Origin: Roseithermus sacchariphilus
Lineage (GTDB): Bacteria > Bacteroidota > Rhodothermia > Rhodothermales > MEBIC09517
Direction: 5' to 3'
Assembly: GCA_003285105.1 (NCBI GenBank)
Contig: CP030158.1
Coordinates: forward strand, 4,264,449-4,328,448
DNA length: 64,000 bases
Below, one piece after another: positions 41,012-50,266 of the stretch; within the stretch, counting starts at the first letter, position 1, and each line of letters opens with the position of its first letter. The position numbers and the translations under genes were made by a program. The notes below the pieces were generated by a model, which saw nothing but the letters and a program-made list of their open reading frames with translations, made no database searches and was not told where the DNA came from.

Positions 41012-43783
41012 ATGCGCTCGTTCTTCCTGGCGCTGTTTACGGCGCTGGCCTTCGCGGTCCCGGCGACGTCTCAGGCGCAGAGCGCAGCCGCGCGCTTCTC
41101 CTTCGCCCTGGCCGGGCAACCGCTCGATGACGCGCTGGACACGGTCGTTCGCACGATCCGCTTCGAACTGGCGTACGACCCCGCTCTGACCGAAGGCAAA
41201 CAGACGACGTGCGCGATCCGGGATGCCCCGCTCAACGCCGTGCTGGCCTGTGTGCTGGAAGGCACGGGCCTCACCTTCCGGCAACTGCCCTCGGGGCTCT
41301 ACATCCTCGAAGACGCACCGGCCGAACGCGCCCCCGTCCCCGGCCAGCTCTCCGGGTTGGTGCTCGACGGAGAATCGGGGGAGCCGCTGCCGTTTGCCAA
41401 CGTCCAGTTGCTCGGGGCCAACCGGGGCACCGCTACGAACCTCAGCGGCCGCTTCAGCTTCCCCGACCTCCTGCCCGGCCCCTACCGCCTCGCCGTCACC
41501 TACGTCGGCTACGGGGTGGCCGAGCAAACCGTGGTGGTCGCCCCCGCGGCCCATGCCCACGTGGACATCCACCTCACGGCCCACCCCGTCGCCGTCCCGC
41601 CCGTCATCATCGACGGGCTCCAGTGGCGCTTGCCGTCGAGCCGGCTGGGGGCGGCCAGCACCACGTTCACGCAGGACACCCAGATCATCGGGCTGACCGC
41701 GAGCGTTTCGCAGGAGCTGGGGTCGCTGATGGGCGTCAGCCTGCACGATGCCACCTCGGAGATCCACGTCCAGGGCGGGCGCTCGGGCGATCACCAGTTT
41801 CGGATCGATGGCGTTCCGCTGTTCCTCCCGGCCAACCTGGGCAGCTTCATCGGCCCCTTCAGCCCCTTCGCCGTGGGGCGGCTCACGGTCCACAAAGCCG
41901 GCTACGGCGCCGCCGAAGGCAGCCAGCTCTCCGGCGTGATCGACGTCGACCATGCCATGGGCAGCCCCGCCCCGCACGCCCTGGACGTGCAGGTCGATGC
42001 CCTTAGCCTCAACGCCCGGGTGCGCCTGCACTCGCCGGACGACCGGGACGTCCGGGCTACGTTCATGTCGGCGGCCCGGTACAGCCTCTGGGGGCTCTAC
42101 ACCGCTCCGCCGGTGCTGGCGCTCCTGGAGGACTGGAACCGCACGGATCCGCTGCTGCTGGCGGCCTTCGGGCTACCGGACCTGGCGCCGGATGCGTTGC
42201 CCGGCGTGTTCACCGAACGCACCTACTCCACCGGCAACCCCAGCCTGGGCTTCCTGGATCTGCACAGCGCCCTGCGCCTTCGCTTCGGCCCACTGCGTAG
42301 CCTCTACGCCTCCGGCTACTGGGGCGAACGGCAGGTCGACAGCGACCGGGATCCGTTCGTCCCGGATCCCTCGGCGTCCCTGCCCGGCCAGCGCTTCTTC
42401 CGGGATTTCTACACCTGGGAGACGGCCGCCGGGCAGATTCGCTACGAGAGCGTCCTCAACACGCGCACCATGGCCACCGTGCAGGTCCATGCCAGCCATT
42501 ACGATCTGCAACACGACTACGGCCCCGGCCAGGAACCCCGGCCCTCCGGCCTGGACGACCAGAACCGCATCCACGAGGTGGGCGGCGCGCTGCGGGTGAG
42601 CTACATCGACGGACGGCGCTTCGACCTCGACGCCGGCCTCGAACCGTCTTTCACCCGCAGCCGCTTCGTGATCCAGGGCACCCGGGAGGTCCCCATCGAC
42701 CACGACGCAGCGGACTGGCGCCTCGCGGCTTTCGTGGAGAACAAGCTGACGCCCAACCCCAACACCATCGTGGAGACGGGGATGCGATTCACCTATCTCC
42801 CCTCCCACCGCCGCGTCTTCGCCGAACCGCGCCTCGCGCTGCGCTACGACCGCCCGGAAAGTGCCATCGGGCCCTGGGCTATGCGCATCGGCCTCGGCCT
42901 CTACCGGCAGTTCGTCAGCCAGTTCGACGTCAGCAGCCGCAGCCCCCGGGCCCTGCTCTCGACCAGCCGCGTCTGGCTGAACGTAGACTCGTCCGTCTCG
43001 CCCCAGCGCGCCTCTCACGTCGCCACCGAGTTCCTCCTCCAGCCGGCGCCGTCCTGGACCCTCCGCTTCGAGGGCTACCTCAAGCACCTGCTGCACCTGC
43101 TCGCCCTCAACTACGCCGCCGTGCCCGTTGCCGACTCGTCCCTCACCGGGGCGGAGCGCTTCCCGCAGCGGGCCTTTCTCCGCAGCGGCTCCGGCTATGC
43201 CCACGGCGCCGCCCTGCAGGTCGAGAAGCAGCTCGAAGGGCTCCGCCTGGAAGCCCGCTACGAATACAGCTTCGCCGAACGCAGCCTGGAGACGCTCTTT
43301 CGCGGCGGCTTCGACCCGGTGCCCTGGAACGAACCCCACCAGCTCCTGCTCGCGGCCGACTGGCTGCCCTCCACTCGCCTGACCCTGCGGGCCCGATGGC
43401 GCAGTGTGTGGGGACGCACCTGGGGCTTCCGGCAGGCGTACTACGACTTCTTCGGGGCCCACGACACGCTCTCCCCGGCCATCCCGGCCGCCGTGCGGGA
43501 CGTGATCCAGCGGCACGTGGAGGCCTACGGCCTCGACCATCCGCGTAACCATCGCCTCCCGGCCCTGCACCAGCTGGACCTCAGCGCCGCCTACACCGTA
43601 CCGCTCGGGGCCGCCTCCCTGCAGGCCCGCATCGACCTGGTCAACGTGCTCGGCCGGGACAACGTGGCGGACTGGCGCTTTGCCCCCGCCCGGCGCACGG
43701 AGGGCGACACGCTGCTACTGGTACGGGAGGATCGGCGGTTGCTCCCCTTCACACCGGCCTTCGCCCTGCGCATCAGCCGGTAG
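41012..43783 (+). CDS. STN-domain TonB-dependent outer-membrane receptor
   Basis: The 923-residue protein has a signal peptide (residues 1-23), an STN domain ('FALAGQPLDDALDTVVRTIRFELAYDP', about 29-98) that can contact FecR in the periplasm, and a carboxypeptidase-regulatory-like beta-sandwich ('LSGLVLDGESGEPLPFANVQLLGA', 'DLLPGPYRLAVTYVGY'). A plug ('IHVQGGRSGDHQFRIDGVPLF') and a C-terminal beta-barrel ending 'FALRISR' follow. It lies after the sigma/fecR pair but behind a terminator, so it has its own promoter. The ligand is unknown and no SusD partner is nearby. Its last 11 bp overlap the 3' end of lspA. Confidence 0.9.
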   Translation: MRSFFLALFTALAFAVPATSQAQSAAARFSFALAGQPLDDALDTVVRTIRFELAYDPALTEGKQTTCAIRDAPLNAVLACVLEGTGLTFRQLPSGLYILEDAPAERAPVPGQLSGLVLDGESGEPLPFANVQLLGANRGTATNLSGRFSFPDLLPGPYRLAVTYVGYGVAEQTVVVAPAAHAHVDIHLTAHPVAVPPVIIDGLQWRLPSSRLGAASTTFTQDTQIIGLTASVSQELGSLMGVSLHDATSEIHVQGGRSGDHQFRIDGVPLFLPANLGSFIGPFSPFAVGRLTVHKAGYGAAEGSQLSGVIDVDHAMGSPAPHALDVQVDALSLNARVRLHSPDDRDVRATFMSAARYSLWGLYTAPPVLALLEDWNRTDPLLLAAFGLPDLAPDALPGVFTERTYSTGNPSLGFLDLHSALRLRFGPLRSLYASGYWGERQVDSDRDPFVPDPSASLPGQRFFRDFYTWETAAGQIRYESVLNTRTMATVQVHASHYDLQHDYGPGQEPRPSGLDDQNRIHEVGGALRVSYIDGRRFDLDAGLEPSFTRSRFVIQGTREVPIDHDAADWRLAAFVENKLTPNPNTIVETGMRFTYLPSHRRVFAEPRLALRYDRPESAIGPWAMRIGLGLYRQFVSQFDVSSRSPRALLSTSRVWLNVDSSVSPQRASHVATEFLLQPAPSWTLRFEGYLKHLLHLLALNYAAVPVADSSLTGAERFPQRAFLRSGSGYAHGAALQVEKQLEGLRLEARYEYSFAERSLETLFRGGFDPVPWNEPHQLLLAADWLPSTRLTLRARWRSVWGRTWGFRQAYYDFFGAHDTLSPAIPAAVRDVIQRHVEAYGLDHPRNHRLPALHQLDLSAAYTVPLGAASLQARIDLVNVLGRDNVADWRFAPARRTEGDTLLLVREDRRLLPFTPAFALRISR

Positions 43784-44513
43784 ACCCGGGTCGCTCGGCC
43801 GACGCATCCGGTACCGGGGTGTGATCGCCGGACGCCGGGGCGGCCTCCTCCCCATCACGCGGCCCGGGCATCCCGTCTGCCGCAGTCCCGTCCGCTGCGG
43901 TCCCGTCTACTGCGGTCCCGTCAGCCGCGGCCCGGTCCCAGGGCAGCGTCGGCGCCCCGGCCAGCCCCTCCCGATGCGCCCGCTCCAGCTCCTCGTGGAA
44001 GCGTTGCTGGAAGCACAGAATCCCCACCACCCCCAGCACGATGGCCATGTCCGCCACGTTCCAGATGGGAAACAGCGCCATGTAACTCCCGCCGAACACC
44101 GGCCACGCCTCCGGCACGATCCCCCGCCAGAGGTCGACGTGGATGAAGTCCACGACCTTGCCCAGGAACAGCGGCCCGTAGTCGAACAACACGCCGTAGA
44201 ACACGCGGTCGATGATGTTGCCCAGCGCGCCGCCGAGGACGATGGCCAGGCTCAGGCGATAGGGCAGATACGTCCCCCGAATACGGTAGAGGTAGAAGAT
44301 GATCAGCGCCGTGGCCAGGATCGACAGGCCCGTCACGAGTCCGGGCGGGCCGAAGGTGATGCCGAAGGCCATACCCGGGTTCTCCGTGAAGGTCAGCTTC
44401 AACCAGTCCCCCAGCAGCGGGATGGACTGCCCCCGGTACATGGTCTTCAACACCACCACCTTGCTGATCTGGTCGATCAGCAGCACGATCACCGTACTCC
44501 AGAGAATGCGCAT
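43773..44513 (-). CDS. lspA: Lipoprotein signal peptidase (signal peptidase II) with repetitive tail
   Basis: LspA cleaves prolipoproteins in the inner membrane. Four membrane helices are visible, with the conserved 'TENPGMAFGI', the catalytic Asp in 'GALGNIIDRVFYGVLFD' and 'FPIWNVADMAIVLGV' containing the second Asp. Beyond about residue 170 a 75-residue hydrophilic tail follows, including four near-identical five-residue units (A.DGT) encoded by a 15-bp DNA repeat. Most LspA proteins end at 160-180 residues. The gene is last in the ileS-traR-lspA order and converges on the TonB receptor gene with an 11-bp overlap. Confidence 0.95.
   Translation of the reverse strand: MRILWSTVIVLLIDQISKVVVLKTMYRGQSIPLLGDWLKLTFTENPGMAFGITFGPPGLVTGLSILATALIIFYLYRIRGTYLPYRLSLAIVLGGALGNIIDRVFYGVLFDYGPLFLGKVVDFIHVDLWRGIVPEAWPVFGGSYMALFPIWNVADMAIVLGVVGILCFQQRFHEELERAHREGLAGAPTLPWDRAAADGTAVDGTAADGTAADGMPGPRDGEEAAPASGDHTPVPDASAERPGSTG
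43871..43930. repeat. 15-bp tandem repeat inside lspA
   Basis: Four 15-bp units of the form tcccgtc(t/c/a).c.gc.g, encoding repeated AADGT/AVDGT residues in the LspA tail. The unit length keeps the frame, so copy number could change without inactivating the gene. Confidence 0.88.
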
Positions 44514-44581
44514 GACGCTAGAACGTGCATGAGTCCGCGGTCCGCGTGCCGGGCGGCAGGATCCCGGTGGGGGGCCGCATG

Positions 44582-44617
44582 AAAAACGGTGGCCCCGGCA
44601 CGCCCGAGACCACCGTT
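44582..44617 (-). terminator. Probable rho-independent terminator after the TraR/DksA-like gene
   Basis: On the minus strand, arms aacggtgg and ccaccgtt enclose a GC-rich inner sequence and are followed by five T residues (A-run 44582-44586). It lies 22 bp after the gene's stop and about 70 bp before lspA. It could end or attenuate the ileS-traR transcript. Confidence 0.7.
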
Positions 44618-44639
44618 GACGCGCTCGGAGCGGGTACGC

Positions 44640-45122
44640 TCATTTCTTCTGCTTGCGTTTGGCCTCGATGGAGATCTCCGTGTGCGGCACGGCTTCGAGG
44701 CGTTCGCGCGAGATGGGCTTGCCGGTGACCTTGCAGATCCCGTAGGTCTTGTTCTTGATGCGCTCCAGCGCGCGATCCAGGTACCCGACGTATTTCTGCT
44801 GCCGGGCAATCATCAGATAGAGCTTCTCGCGCTCCATCGCGTCCGTGCCGGCATCGGCCATGTGGAAGCTGTAGGCCGTATCGTTCTCGGCCTGCTCGCG
44901 GGAGTCTTGCAGCTGCAGGCGCATCCGCTCGATGTCCTCCACCGCCTGCCGGCGCCGCTCCAGGATCAACGCCTTGAAGTGCTCCAGCTCTTCGTCGGTA
45001 AACGGCGTCTTGCGGGGCGCCTCGTCCTGCGGGCTCACCCCTTCGGTGCCCTCCGCCGTCGAATCGCTGTGCAGAGGGACCGATACGTTCGCGGTTTCCA
45101 GCCGGTCTGATTTGTTTGCCAT
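44640..45122 (-). CDS. TraR/DksA-family protein with degenerate zinc finger
   Basis: The 160-residue protein has the long coiled-coil part of TraR/DksA proteins ('ALILERRRQAVEDIERMRLQLQDSREQAEND') and a C-terminal finger region 'YGICKVTGKPISRERLEAVPHTEISIEAKRK'. Only one of the four zinc-ligand cysteines remains, a pattern common in the Bacteroidota homologue found beside lspA. DksA-like proteins bind RNA polymerase through the secondary channel. Whether this one does so is inference. The ATG at 45122 is chosen because conserved sequence does not extend upstream. It sits between ileS and lspA. Confidence 0.9.
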   Translation of the reverse strand: MANKSDRLETANVSVPLHSDSTAEGTEGVSPQDEAPRKTPFTDEELEHFKALILERRRQAVEDIERMRLQLQDSREQAENDTAYSFHMADAGTDAMEREKLYLMIARQQKYVGYLDRALERIKNKTYGICKVTGKPISRERLEAVPHTEISIEAKRKQKK

Positions 45123-45211
45123 GACCTCTATCGAAACGTGACTACGATGCGGACGGAAGGCACTACGAGCCGGCACGGCCGCATGCAGGGGGTGGGTGGA
45201 AGGCAGGGACG

Positions 45212-48200
45212 TCAGGCCTCGACGCGGCGGACGCCGACCGTCAGTTCTTCGTTTCCGATCTGAAACGTCTCCACGACGTCCCCGGCCGGCTGCTCGGTCT
45301 CCTGCAACTCCAGAGCCAGCGTCTCGTTCCGGATCCAGTCCGCATGGGTCTGGAAGGCCCGGCGCAGCGCCTCGGTGGCGTGGTACTGCACGGCGATGCG
45401 GTCCGTCAGGTCGAAATGCGCCTTCTTACGCAGGTTCTGCACCCGGTTGACGGATTCCCGCGCCAGCCCTTCGGCCACGAGGTCCGGCGTGAGTGTCGTG
45501 TCCAGCGCCACGGTGACGCCGTCCTCCTGCCCGACGAGCCACCCCTCGATGCCTTCGCTGAGGATCTCGATGTCGTCCCCGGAAAAGGTCAGCGCCTGCC
45601 CCTCGACGGTGAGCGTCAGGCGTCCCTCGGCAAGGTAGTGCTCGATCTGCTCGTCGCTCAGCGTGCGGATGGCCTCGGCCGTGGGTTTCATGAGCCGGCC
45701 GAGGCGCTTGCCGAGGTTCTTGTAGTTCGGCCGGGCCGTGCGCTTGACGACGTCGCTGGAGGTGGCGACGTACTCGATGGCCTTGACGTTGACCTCGTCC
45801 AGGATGATGCCGCCGACGCGCTCGACGTCCTCGCGCGCCACCTGCGGCCCGGTCACCACGAGGATGCGCGGCAGCGGCTGCCGGACGTTGATGCCGGCCT
45901 GGTTGCGCAGCCCGAGCACGACCGACGAGATCGTGCGGGCCAGCCCCATGCGGCGTTCCAGGTCGACGTCGATCGCTGCCGTCTCGACGGCCGGGAAGTC
46001 GGCCAGGTGCACGGACTCCGGGAGGCCCTCGCGCCCTTCGATCAACGCCTGGTAGAGCCACTCGCCGAAGAACGGGGCGATGGGGCTCATCAGGCTCGCC
46101 ACGGCCAGCAGCGCTTCATAGACGGTCTGGTAGGCAGCCTGCTTGCCGGCCGCCGACGCGGCCCCGTTGGCCTCCTTGGCGCTCCAGAACCGGCGGCGGG
46201 ACCGGCGGATGTACCAGTTGGAGAACTCCTCCACGAACGCCTCGATGGCCCGCGCGGCACGGGTCGGATTGTACCCCTCCAGCGCGGCGTCCACCTCGGC
46301 GATGGTGGTGTTGAGCCGGCTCATGATCCACCGATCCAGCTCCTCCCGCTCGGCGACGGGGATGCGGGGGCCGTCATACCGGAAGCCGTCGATGTTGGCA
46401 TACGTGGCGAAGAAGCTGTAGACGTTGGCGAGCGTCGAGAAGAACTTCCGCGCCGTGTCCTGAAGCCCTCGCTCGGAGAACTTGAGGTTCTCCCACGGCG
46501 GGGTGTTGCTCATCATGTACCAGCGCACCACATCGGCTCCGTGCCGGCCGATCGTCTCGAACGGGTCGACGGCGTTGCCCTTGCTCTTGGACATCTTGTT
46601 GCCGGCTTCGTCCAGCACGAGCCCGTTGACCACGACGTTCTTGTAGGCCCGCTCGTCCATCACCAGCGCGGCGATGGCGTGCAGCGTGTAGAACCAGCCG
46701 CGCGTCTGATCGACGCCCTCGGCGATGAAGTCGGCGGGGAAGTTGCGGGCAAACCGCTCGCGGTTCTCGAAGGGGTAGTGCCACTGCGCGAAGGGCATGG
46801 CCCCGGAGTCGAACCAGACGTCGATGAGGTCCGGCACGCGGCGCATGGTGCCGCCGCCGGGGGCGTCCCAGGTGATCCGGTCCACGAAGGGCCGGTGCAG
46901 ATCCAGCTCGCCCTCCGGGAAGCGCACGTTCGGCTTCTGGCGCAGCTCCTCGATCGAGCCGACGCACTCGACGTAGTCGGGGTCGCGATCGCTCACCCAG
47001 ATGGGCAGCGGGGTGCCCCAGTACCGGCGGCGGCTGAGCGCCCAGTCGATGTTGTTCTTGAGCCACTCGCCGAAGCGCCCGGTGCCGATGGTGGCGGGCT
47101 GCCAGTTGATCTGCTCGTTCAGCGCGATCAGGCGATCCTTGATGGCCGTCGTGCGGATGAACCAGCTCTCGACCGGGTAGCTCATCAGCGGCGTCCCCTT
47201 GCGCCAGTCGTGCGGGTAGTTGTGCAGGTACGTCTCGTGCCGGTAGAGCAGCCCCCGCTCGAAGAGGTTGCGGGTGATCTTCTTGTCGGCATCCTTGAAC
47301 CACTCGCCGGCCACCAGGTCGATCCGGTCGACGAACGTGCCGTCGGCGGTGATCGGGTTGAAGAGCGGCAGGCCCTCGGCCTGGCCCACGGCGTAGTCAT
47401 CCGCCCCGAAGGCCGGGGCCAGGTGCACCACGCCCGTGCCGTCTTCGGTCGAGACGAAGTCGGCGGCGACGACGCGCCAGGCCTCGCCCTTGCGCACCTC
47501 GTCGGTGAAGTAGCTGAACAGCGGCGTGTAGGTCAGCCCGACCAGGTCGCGCCCCTTGCAGGTTTCGACGACCTCGTAGTTCTCCCGGATCACCGAGAGC
47601 CGGTCCCGGGCGAGGATGAAGTACTCCTCGTCATGCCGCGCGTTTTCGCCGGTCAGGCGGATCTTCACGTAGTCGATGTCCGGCCCGACGGCCAGCGCGG
47701 TGTTGGAGATCAGCGTCCAGGGCGTCGTGGTCCAGGCCAGGAAGAAGACGTTGTCGGCGCCTTCGAGCGGGAAGCGGACGTAGACGCTCGGGTCCTGCAC
47801 CTCCTCGTAGCCGAGGCTGACCTCGTGGGAGGACAGGACGGTGCCGGTGCCGGGGCTGTACCACTGGATCTTGTAGCCCTTGTAGAGCAGCCCTTTATCG
47901 TAGATCTGCTTGAGCAGCCACCAGACGCTCTCGATGTACTCGTTCTTGAAGGTGATGTACGGATCGTCGAGGTCCACCCAGTAGCCCATGCGGACGGTGA
48001 GTTGGTCCCACAGATCCTTGTAGCGCAGCACACTCTCGCGGCAGGCAGCGTTGTACTTCTCGATGCCGTAGGCCTCGACCTGCCCGCGCCCTTCCAGGCC
48101 CAGTTCCTTCTCCACCTCGATCTCGACGGGCAGGCCGTGCGTGTCCCATCCGGCCTTCCGCTCGACCTGGAACCCTTTCATGGTCTTGTAGCGGCAGAAG

Positions 48201-48403
48201 GTGTCCTTGATGGTTCGCGCCATCACGTGGTGGATGCCGGGCCGTCCGTTGGCGGTGGGAGGGCCTTCGTAAAAGGTGAAGGCAGGCGCGCCTTCCCGCT
48301 GCGCCACACTCTTGGGGAAGATCTGGTGCGTCGTCCACCATGCGAGCACCTCCTGCTCCAGGGCGGGGTGATCCAGGCCTTTGACTTCCTTGAAACGAGC
48401 CAT
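45212..48403 (-). CDS. ileS: Isoleucyl-tRNA synthetase
   Basis: This 1063-residue enzyme charges tRNA(Ile) and edits misactivated valine. The class I motifs are 'ANGRPGIHHVMART' (HIGH, residues 56-59) and 'NKMSKSKGNAVDPFETI' (KMSKS). The segment 'KAGWDTHGLPVEIEVEKELG' and the absence of a C-terminal zinc-finger cysteine cluster resemble the eukaryote-like IleRS2 group, which is often naturally less sensitive to mupirocin; this assignment is tentative. The ATG at 48403 (MARFKEVKG) fits the family, and the open frame continuing to 48874 is not coding. It is upstream of the TraR/DksA and lspA genes. Confidence 0.96.
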   Translation of the reverse strand: MARFKEVKGLDHPALEQEVLAWWTTHQIFPKSVAQREGAPAFTFYEGPPTANGRPGIHHVMARTIKDTFCRYKTMKGFQVERKAGWDTHGLPVEIEVEKELGLEGRGQVEAYGIEKYNAACRESVLRYKDLWDQLTVRMGYWVDLDDPYITFKNEYIESVWWLLKQIYDKGLLYKGYKIQWYSPGTGTVLSSHEVSLGYEEVQDPSVYVRFPLEGADNVFFLAWTTTPWTLISNTALAVGPDIDYVKIRLTGENARHDEEYFILARDRLSVIRENYEVVETCKGRDLVGLTYTPLFSYFTDEVRKGEAWRVVAADFVSTEDGTGVVHLAPAFGADDYAVGQAEGLPLFNPITADGTFVDRIDLVAGEWFKDADKKITRNLFERGLLYRHETYLHNYPHDWRKGTPLMSYPVESWFIRTTAIKDRLIALNEQINWQPATIGTGRFGEWLKNNIDWALSRRRYWGTPLPIWVSDRDPDYVECVGSIEELRQKPNVRFPEGELDLHRPFVDRITWDAPGGGTMRRVPDLIDVWFDSGAMPFAQWHYPFENRERFARNFPADFIAEGVDQTRGWFYTLHAIAALVMDERAYKNVVVNGLVLDEAGNKMSKSKGNAVDPFETIGRHGADVVRWYMMSNTPPWENLKFSERGLQDTARKFFSTLANVYSFFATYANIDGFRYDGPRIPVAEREELDRWIMSRLNTTIAEVDAALEGYNPTRAARAIEAFVEEFSNWYIRRSRRRFWSAKEANGAASAAGKQAAYQTVYEALLAVASLMSPIAPFFGEWLYQALIEGREGLPESVHLADFPAVETAAIDVDLERRMGLARTISSVVLGLRNQAGINVRQPLPRILVVTGPQVAREDVERVGGIILDEVNVKAIEYVATSSDVVKRTARPNYKNLGKRLGRLMKPTAEAIRTLSDEQIEHYLAEGRLTLTVEGQALTFSGDDIEILSEGIEGWLVGQEDGVTVALDTTLTPDLVAEGLARESVNRVQNLRKKAHFDLTDRIAVQYHATEALRRAFQTHADWIRNETLALELQETEQPAGDVVETFQIGNEELTVGVRRVEA

Positions 48404-48543
48404 GTACGACGTATGAAAAAGGTCGGGGGGAATCGGTCGAAGTTGAGGCGCCAAGATACGCCGGAGCGGGACGCGATGTTCGAGGCGGTGCGCACGGCAC
48501 GCGCCCGGCCTCGACAGCCCGCCCGGCGGCCCGCCCGGCGGCC

Positions 48544-49296
48544 TCAGTCGATGCCCAGATCGGCGCGGCGGCGGAGGTCCTGCACGTAGAGGCCGAGGGC
48601 GTTGCGCAGCTCGAAGGTGCGCTCGTAGAGGGACAGGTAGGTCGCCTCGCGGCGCAGGTAGGGCTGCTGCCGCATCTCCTGCAGGAGCGCCAGCGCCTCG
48701 TTCGCCGCATGGAGCGCCCGCTTGACACAGGCGATGTTGCCTCCGATCCACTCGCGCTCGTAGCCGAGCGCGTGGCCCTTGGCCAGATGCGCGGGAATCT
48801 GCGTCAGGCACGAGCAGAACTGCACGAGGGCGCTGTCGCGGACCTTGAGGTCGCCGGGCAGCCGGTCGGACCACCGCAGCACGTCGATCGTGAGGTCGTA
48901 GGCCTGGCGGTAGACGGGCAGGCGCTGGAGCGCGTCGGCGTCGGCGTCGGCCGCCGGGTCGTGCGCCACGGCTCCGGCGAGGGCGGCCATGGCATCCGGC
49001 TCGACGTCGGCGTCGGGCTCGGCGTACGGGTCGGTGTCCGGCGCGGCGTCCGGGTCGTTCTCGTCCCGCTCCGTGAACACGAACGAGACGGCCGGGTCCT
49101 CGGGATGCAGGCCCTTTCGCTGCAGGAAGGCCCGGAAGGCCTCCTCCCAGGCGCGGCGCGCGGGGTGATCCCCCGGCGGCGGCGGGTGTTTCGCCATGAA
49201 GGCATGGAACAGATCCATGTAGCGACTCACCCGCCGGTCATGGGCCTTCAGAAAGGCTTCCCAGCGTTCTTCGTCCCAGATCTCGTCGCCAGACAT
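48544..49296 (-). CDS. Helical protein, possibly four-helix-bundle (S23-like)
   Basis: The 250-residue product has an N-terminal part of about 75 residues ('WEAFLKAHDRRVSRYMDLFHAFM'), an acidic Asp/Pro/Ala linker (about 80-118) and a C-terminal 120-residue helical domain ('VYRQAYDLTIDVLRWSDRLP', 'HALGYEREWIGGNIACVKRAL', 'LGLYVQDLRRRADLGI'). The C-terminal part resembles the four-helix-bundle proteins related to those encoded in 23S rRNA intervening sequences, but I am not certain. Only the part from the ATG at 49296 is supported; the open frame continues upstream as a shadow of other genes. It follows the phosphorylase gene by 8 bp. Confidence 0.65.
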   Translation of the reverse strand: MSGDEIWDEERWEAFLKAHDRRVSRYMDLFHAFMAKHPPPPGDHPARRAWEEAFRAFLQRKGLHPEDPAVSFVFTERDENDPDAAPDTDPYAEPDADVEPDAMAALAGAVAHDPAADADADALQRLPVYRQAYDLTIDVLRWSDRLPGDLKVRDSALVQFCSCLTQIPAHLAKGHALGYEREWIGGNIACVKRALHAANEALALLQEMRQQPYLRREATYLSLYERTFELRNALGLYVQDLRRRADLGID

Positions 49297-49304
49297 GGCT
49301 CCGT

Positions 49305-50231
49305 CTACGCGTCCAGGTGGTCCTGCCGGCGCTCCGCCGGACCGGCCGGCGAGCCGGCCGTCGGCACCGGGTCCCCGGCCCCGATGCGAGCGGCCACCAC
49401 CTTCATGATCCGCGTCAGGTCGGGCTCGGCCCGGGCGGCGGCGGCCAGCACGTCCTCGATGGAGATGGGCTCCAGCGCGTCGGGGAAGCACTCGTCGGTG
49501 ATGACGGAGATCGCCAGCACCCGCACGCCCATGTGCCGCGCCACGATGACCTCCGGGACGGTGCTCATGCCCACCACGTCGCCCCCGATCATCCGCAGAA
49601 ACCGGTACTCCGCCCGCGTCTCCAGGTTGGGGCCGACGACGGCGACGTAGACGCCCTGGTGCAGCTTGATGCCCTGCTCCAGCGCCACCCGCTCGGCCAG
49701 GTGCCGGAGCGCGACGTCGTAGGGCTCGCTCATGTCCGGGAAGCGCGGCCCCCAGTCCTCGACGTTGGGCCCGACGAGCGGGTTGGCCCCCTGCAGGTTG
49801 ATGTGGTCGGTCAGCATCATGAGGTCGCCCCGGCGGTAGTGCGGGTTCATGCCGCCGGCGGCGTTGGAGATCAGCAGCGTGTCGACGCCGAGCGTGGCCA
49901 GCACGCGCACGGGCAGCGTGACCTCGCGGGGCGTGTAGCCCTCGTAGAGGTGAAACCGCCCCTGCAGCGCGTAGACGGGCACGCCACCGAGCCGCCCGAT
50001 CAGCAGGCGGCCATGATGCGACTCGACGGTCGAGATCGGGAAGTGCGGCAGGTCGTCGTAGGGCACGTCGACCTCGACGTCGATCTCGCGGGCCAGCGCC
50101 CCGAGCCCCGTGCCCAGGATGATGCCCAGGCGGGGCTGCAGCGGGGTCCGGGCACGGATGGCCTCGGCGGCGGCGTCGACCTGCTGCCGGTAAGCGTCGA
50201 CGGAAAGCGGGCTGGATGGGGAAACGGCCAT
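49305..50231 (-). CDS. punA: Purine-nucleoside phosphorylase
   Basis: This enzyme splits purine nucleosides with phosphate in the salvage pathway. The 308-residue protein belongs to the trimeric PNP class: 'LGIILGTGLGALAREI', 'HGRLLIGRLGGVPVYALQGRFHLYEGY', 'LLISNAAGGMNPHYRRGDLM', 'GPNLETRAEYRFLR' and 'GMSTVPEVIVARHMG' are all typical. The ATG at 50231 is preferred because the residues upstream are not conserved. The C-terminal 25 residues are Pro/Ala-rich and probably disordered. It overlaps neither neighbour and sits between divIVA and the helical protein gene. Confidence 0.95.
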   Translation of the reverse strand: MAVSPSSPLSVDAYRQQVDAAAEAIRARTPLQPRLGIILGTGLGALAREIDVEVDVPYDDLPHFPISTVESHHGRLLIGRLGGVPVYALQGRFHLYEGYTPREVTLPVRVLATLGVDTLLISNAAGGMNPHYRRGDLMMLTDHINLQGANPLVGPNVEDWGPRFPDMSEPYDVALRHLAERVALEQGIKLHQGVYVAVVGPNLETRAEYRFLRMIGGDVVGMSTVPEVIVARHMGVRVLAISVITDECFPDALEPISIEDVLAAAARAEPDLTRIMKVVAARIGAGDPVPTAGSPAGPAERRQDHLDA

Positions 50232-50266
50232 GAACCTGAAACTTCGAACCTGAGACGTCTGCTGGA

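Noticed and set aside
45344-48589. 1081-codon open frame antisense to ileS
   Set aside because: Mirror frame of ileS with Arg/His/Val-rich composition and no family features.
48404-48874. N-terminal extension of ileS
   Set aside because: The family start is the ATG at 48403; the extra 157 codons are Arg/Pro/Ala-rich and overlap the next gene.
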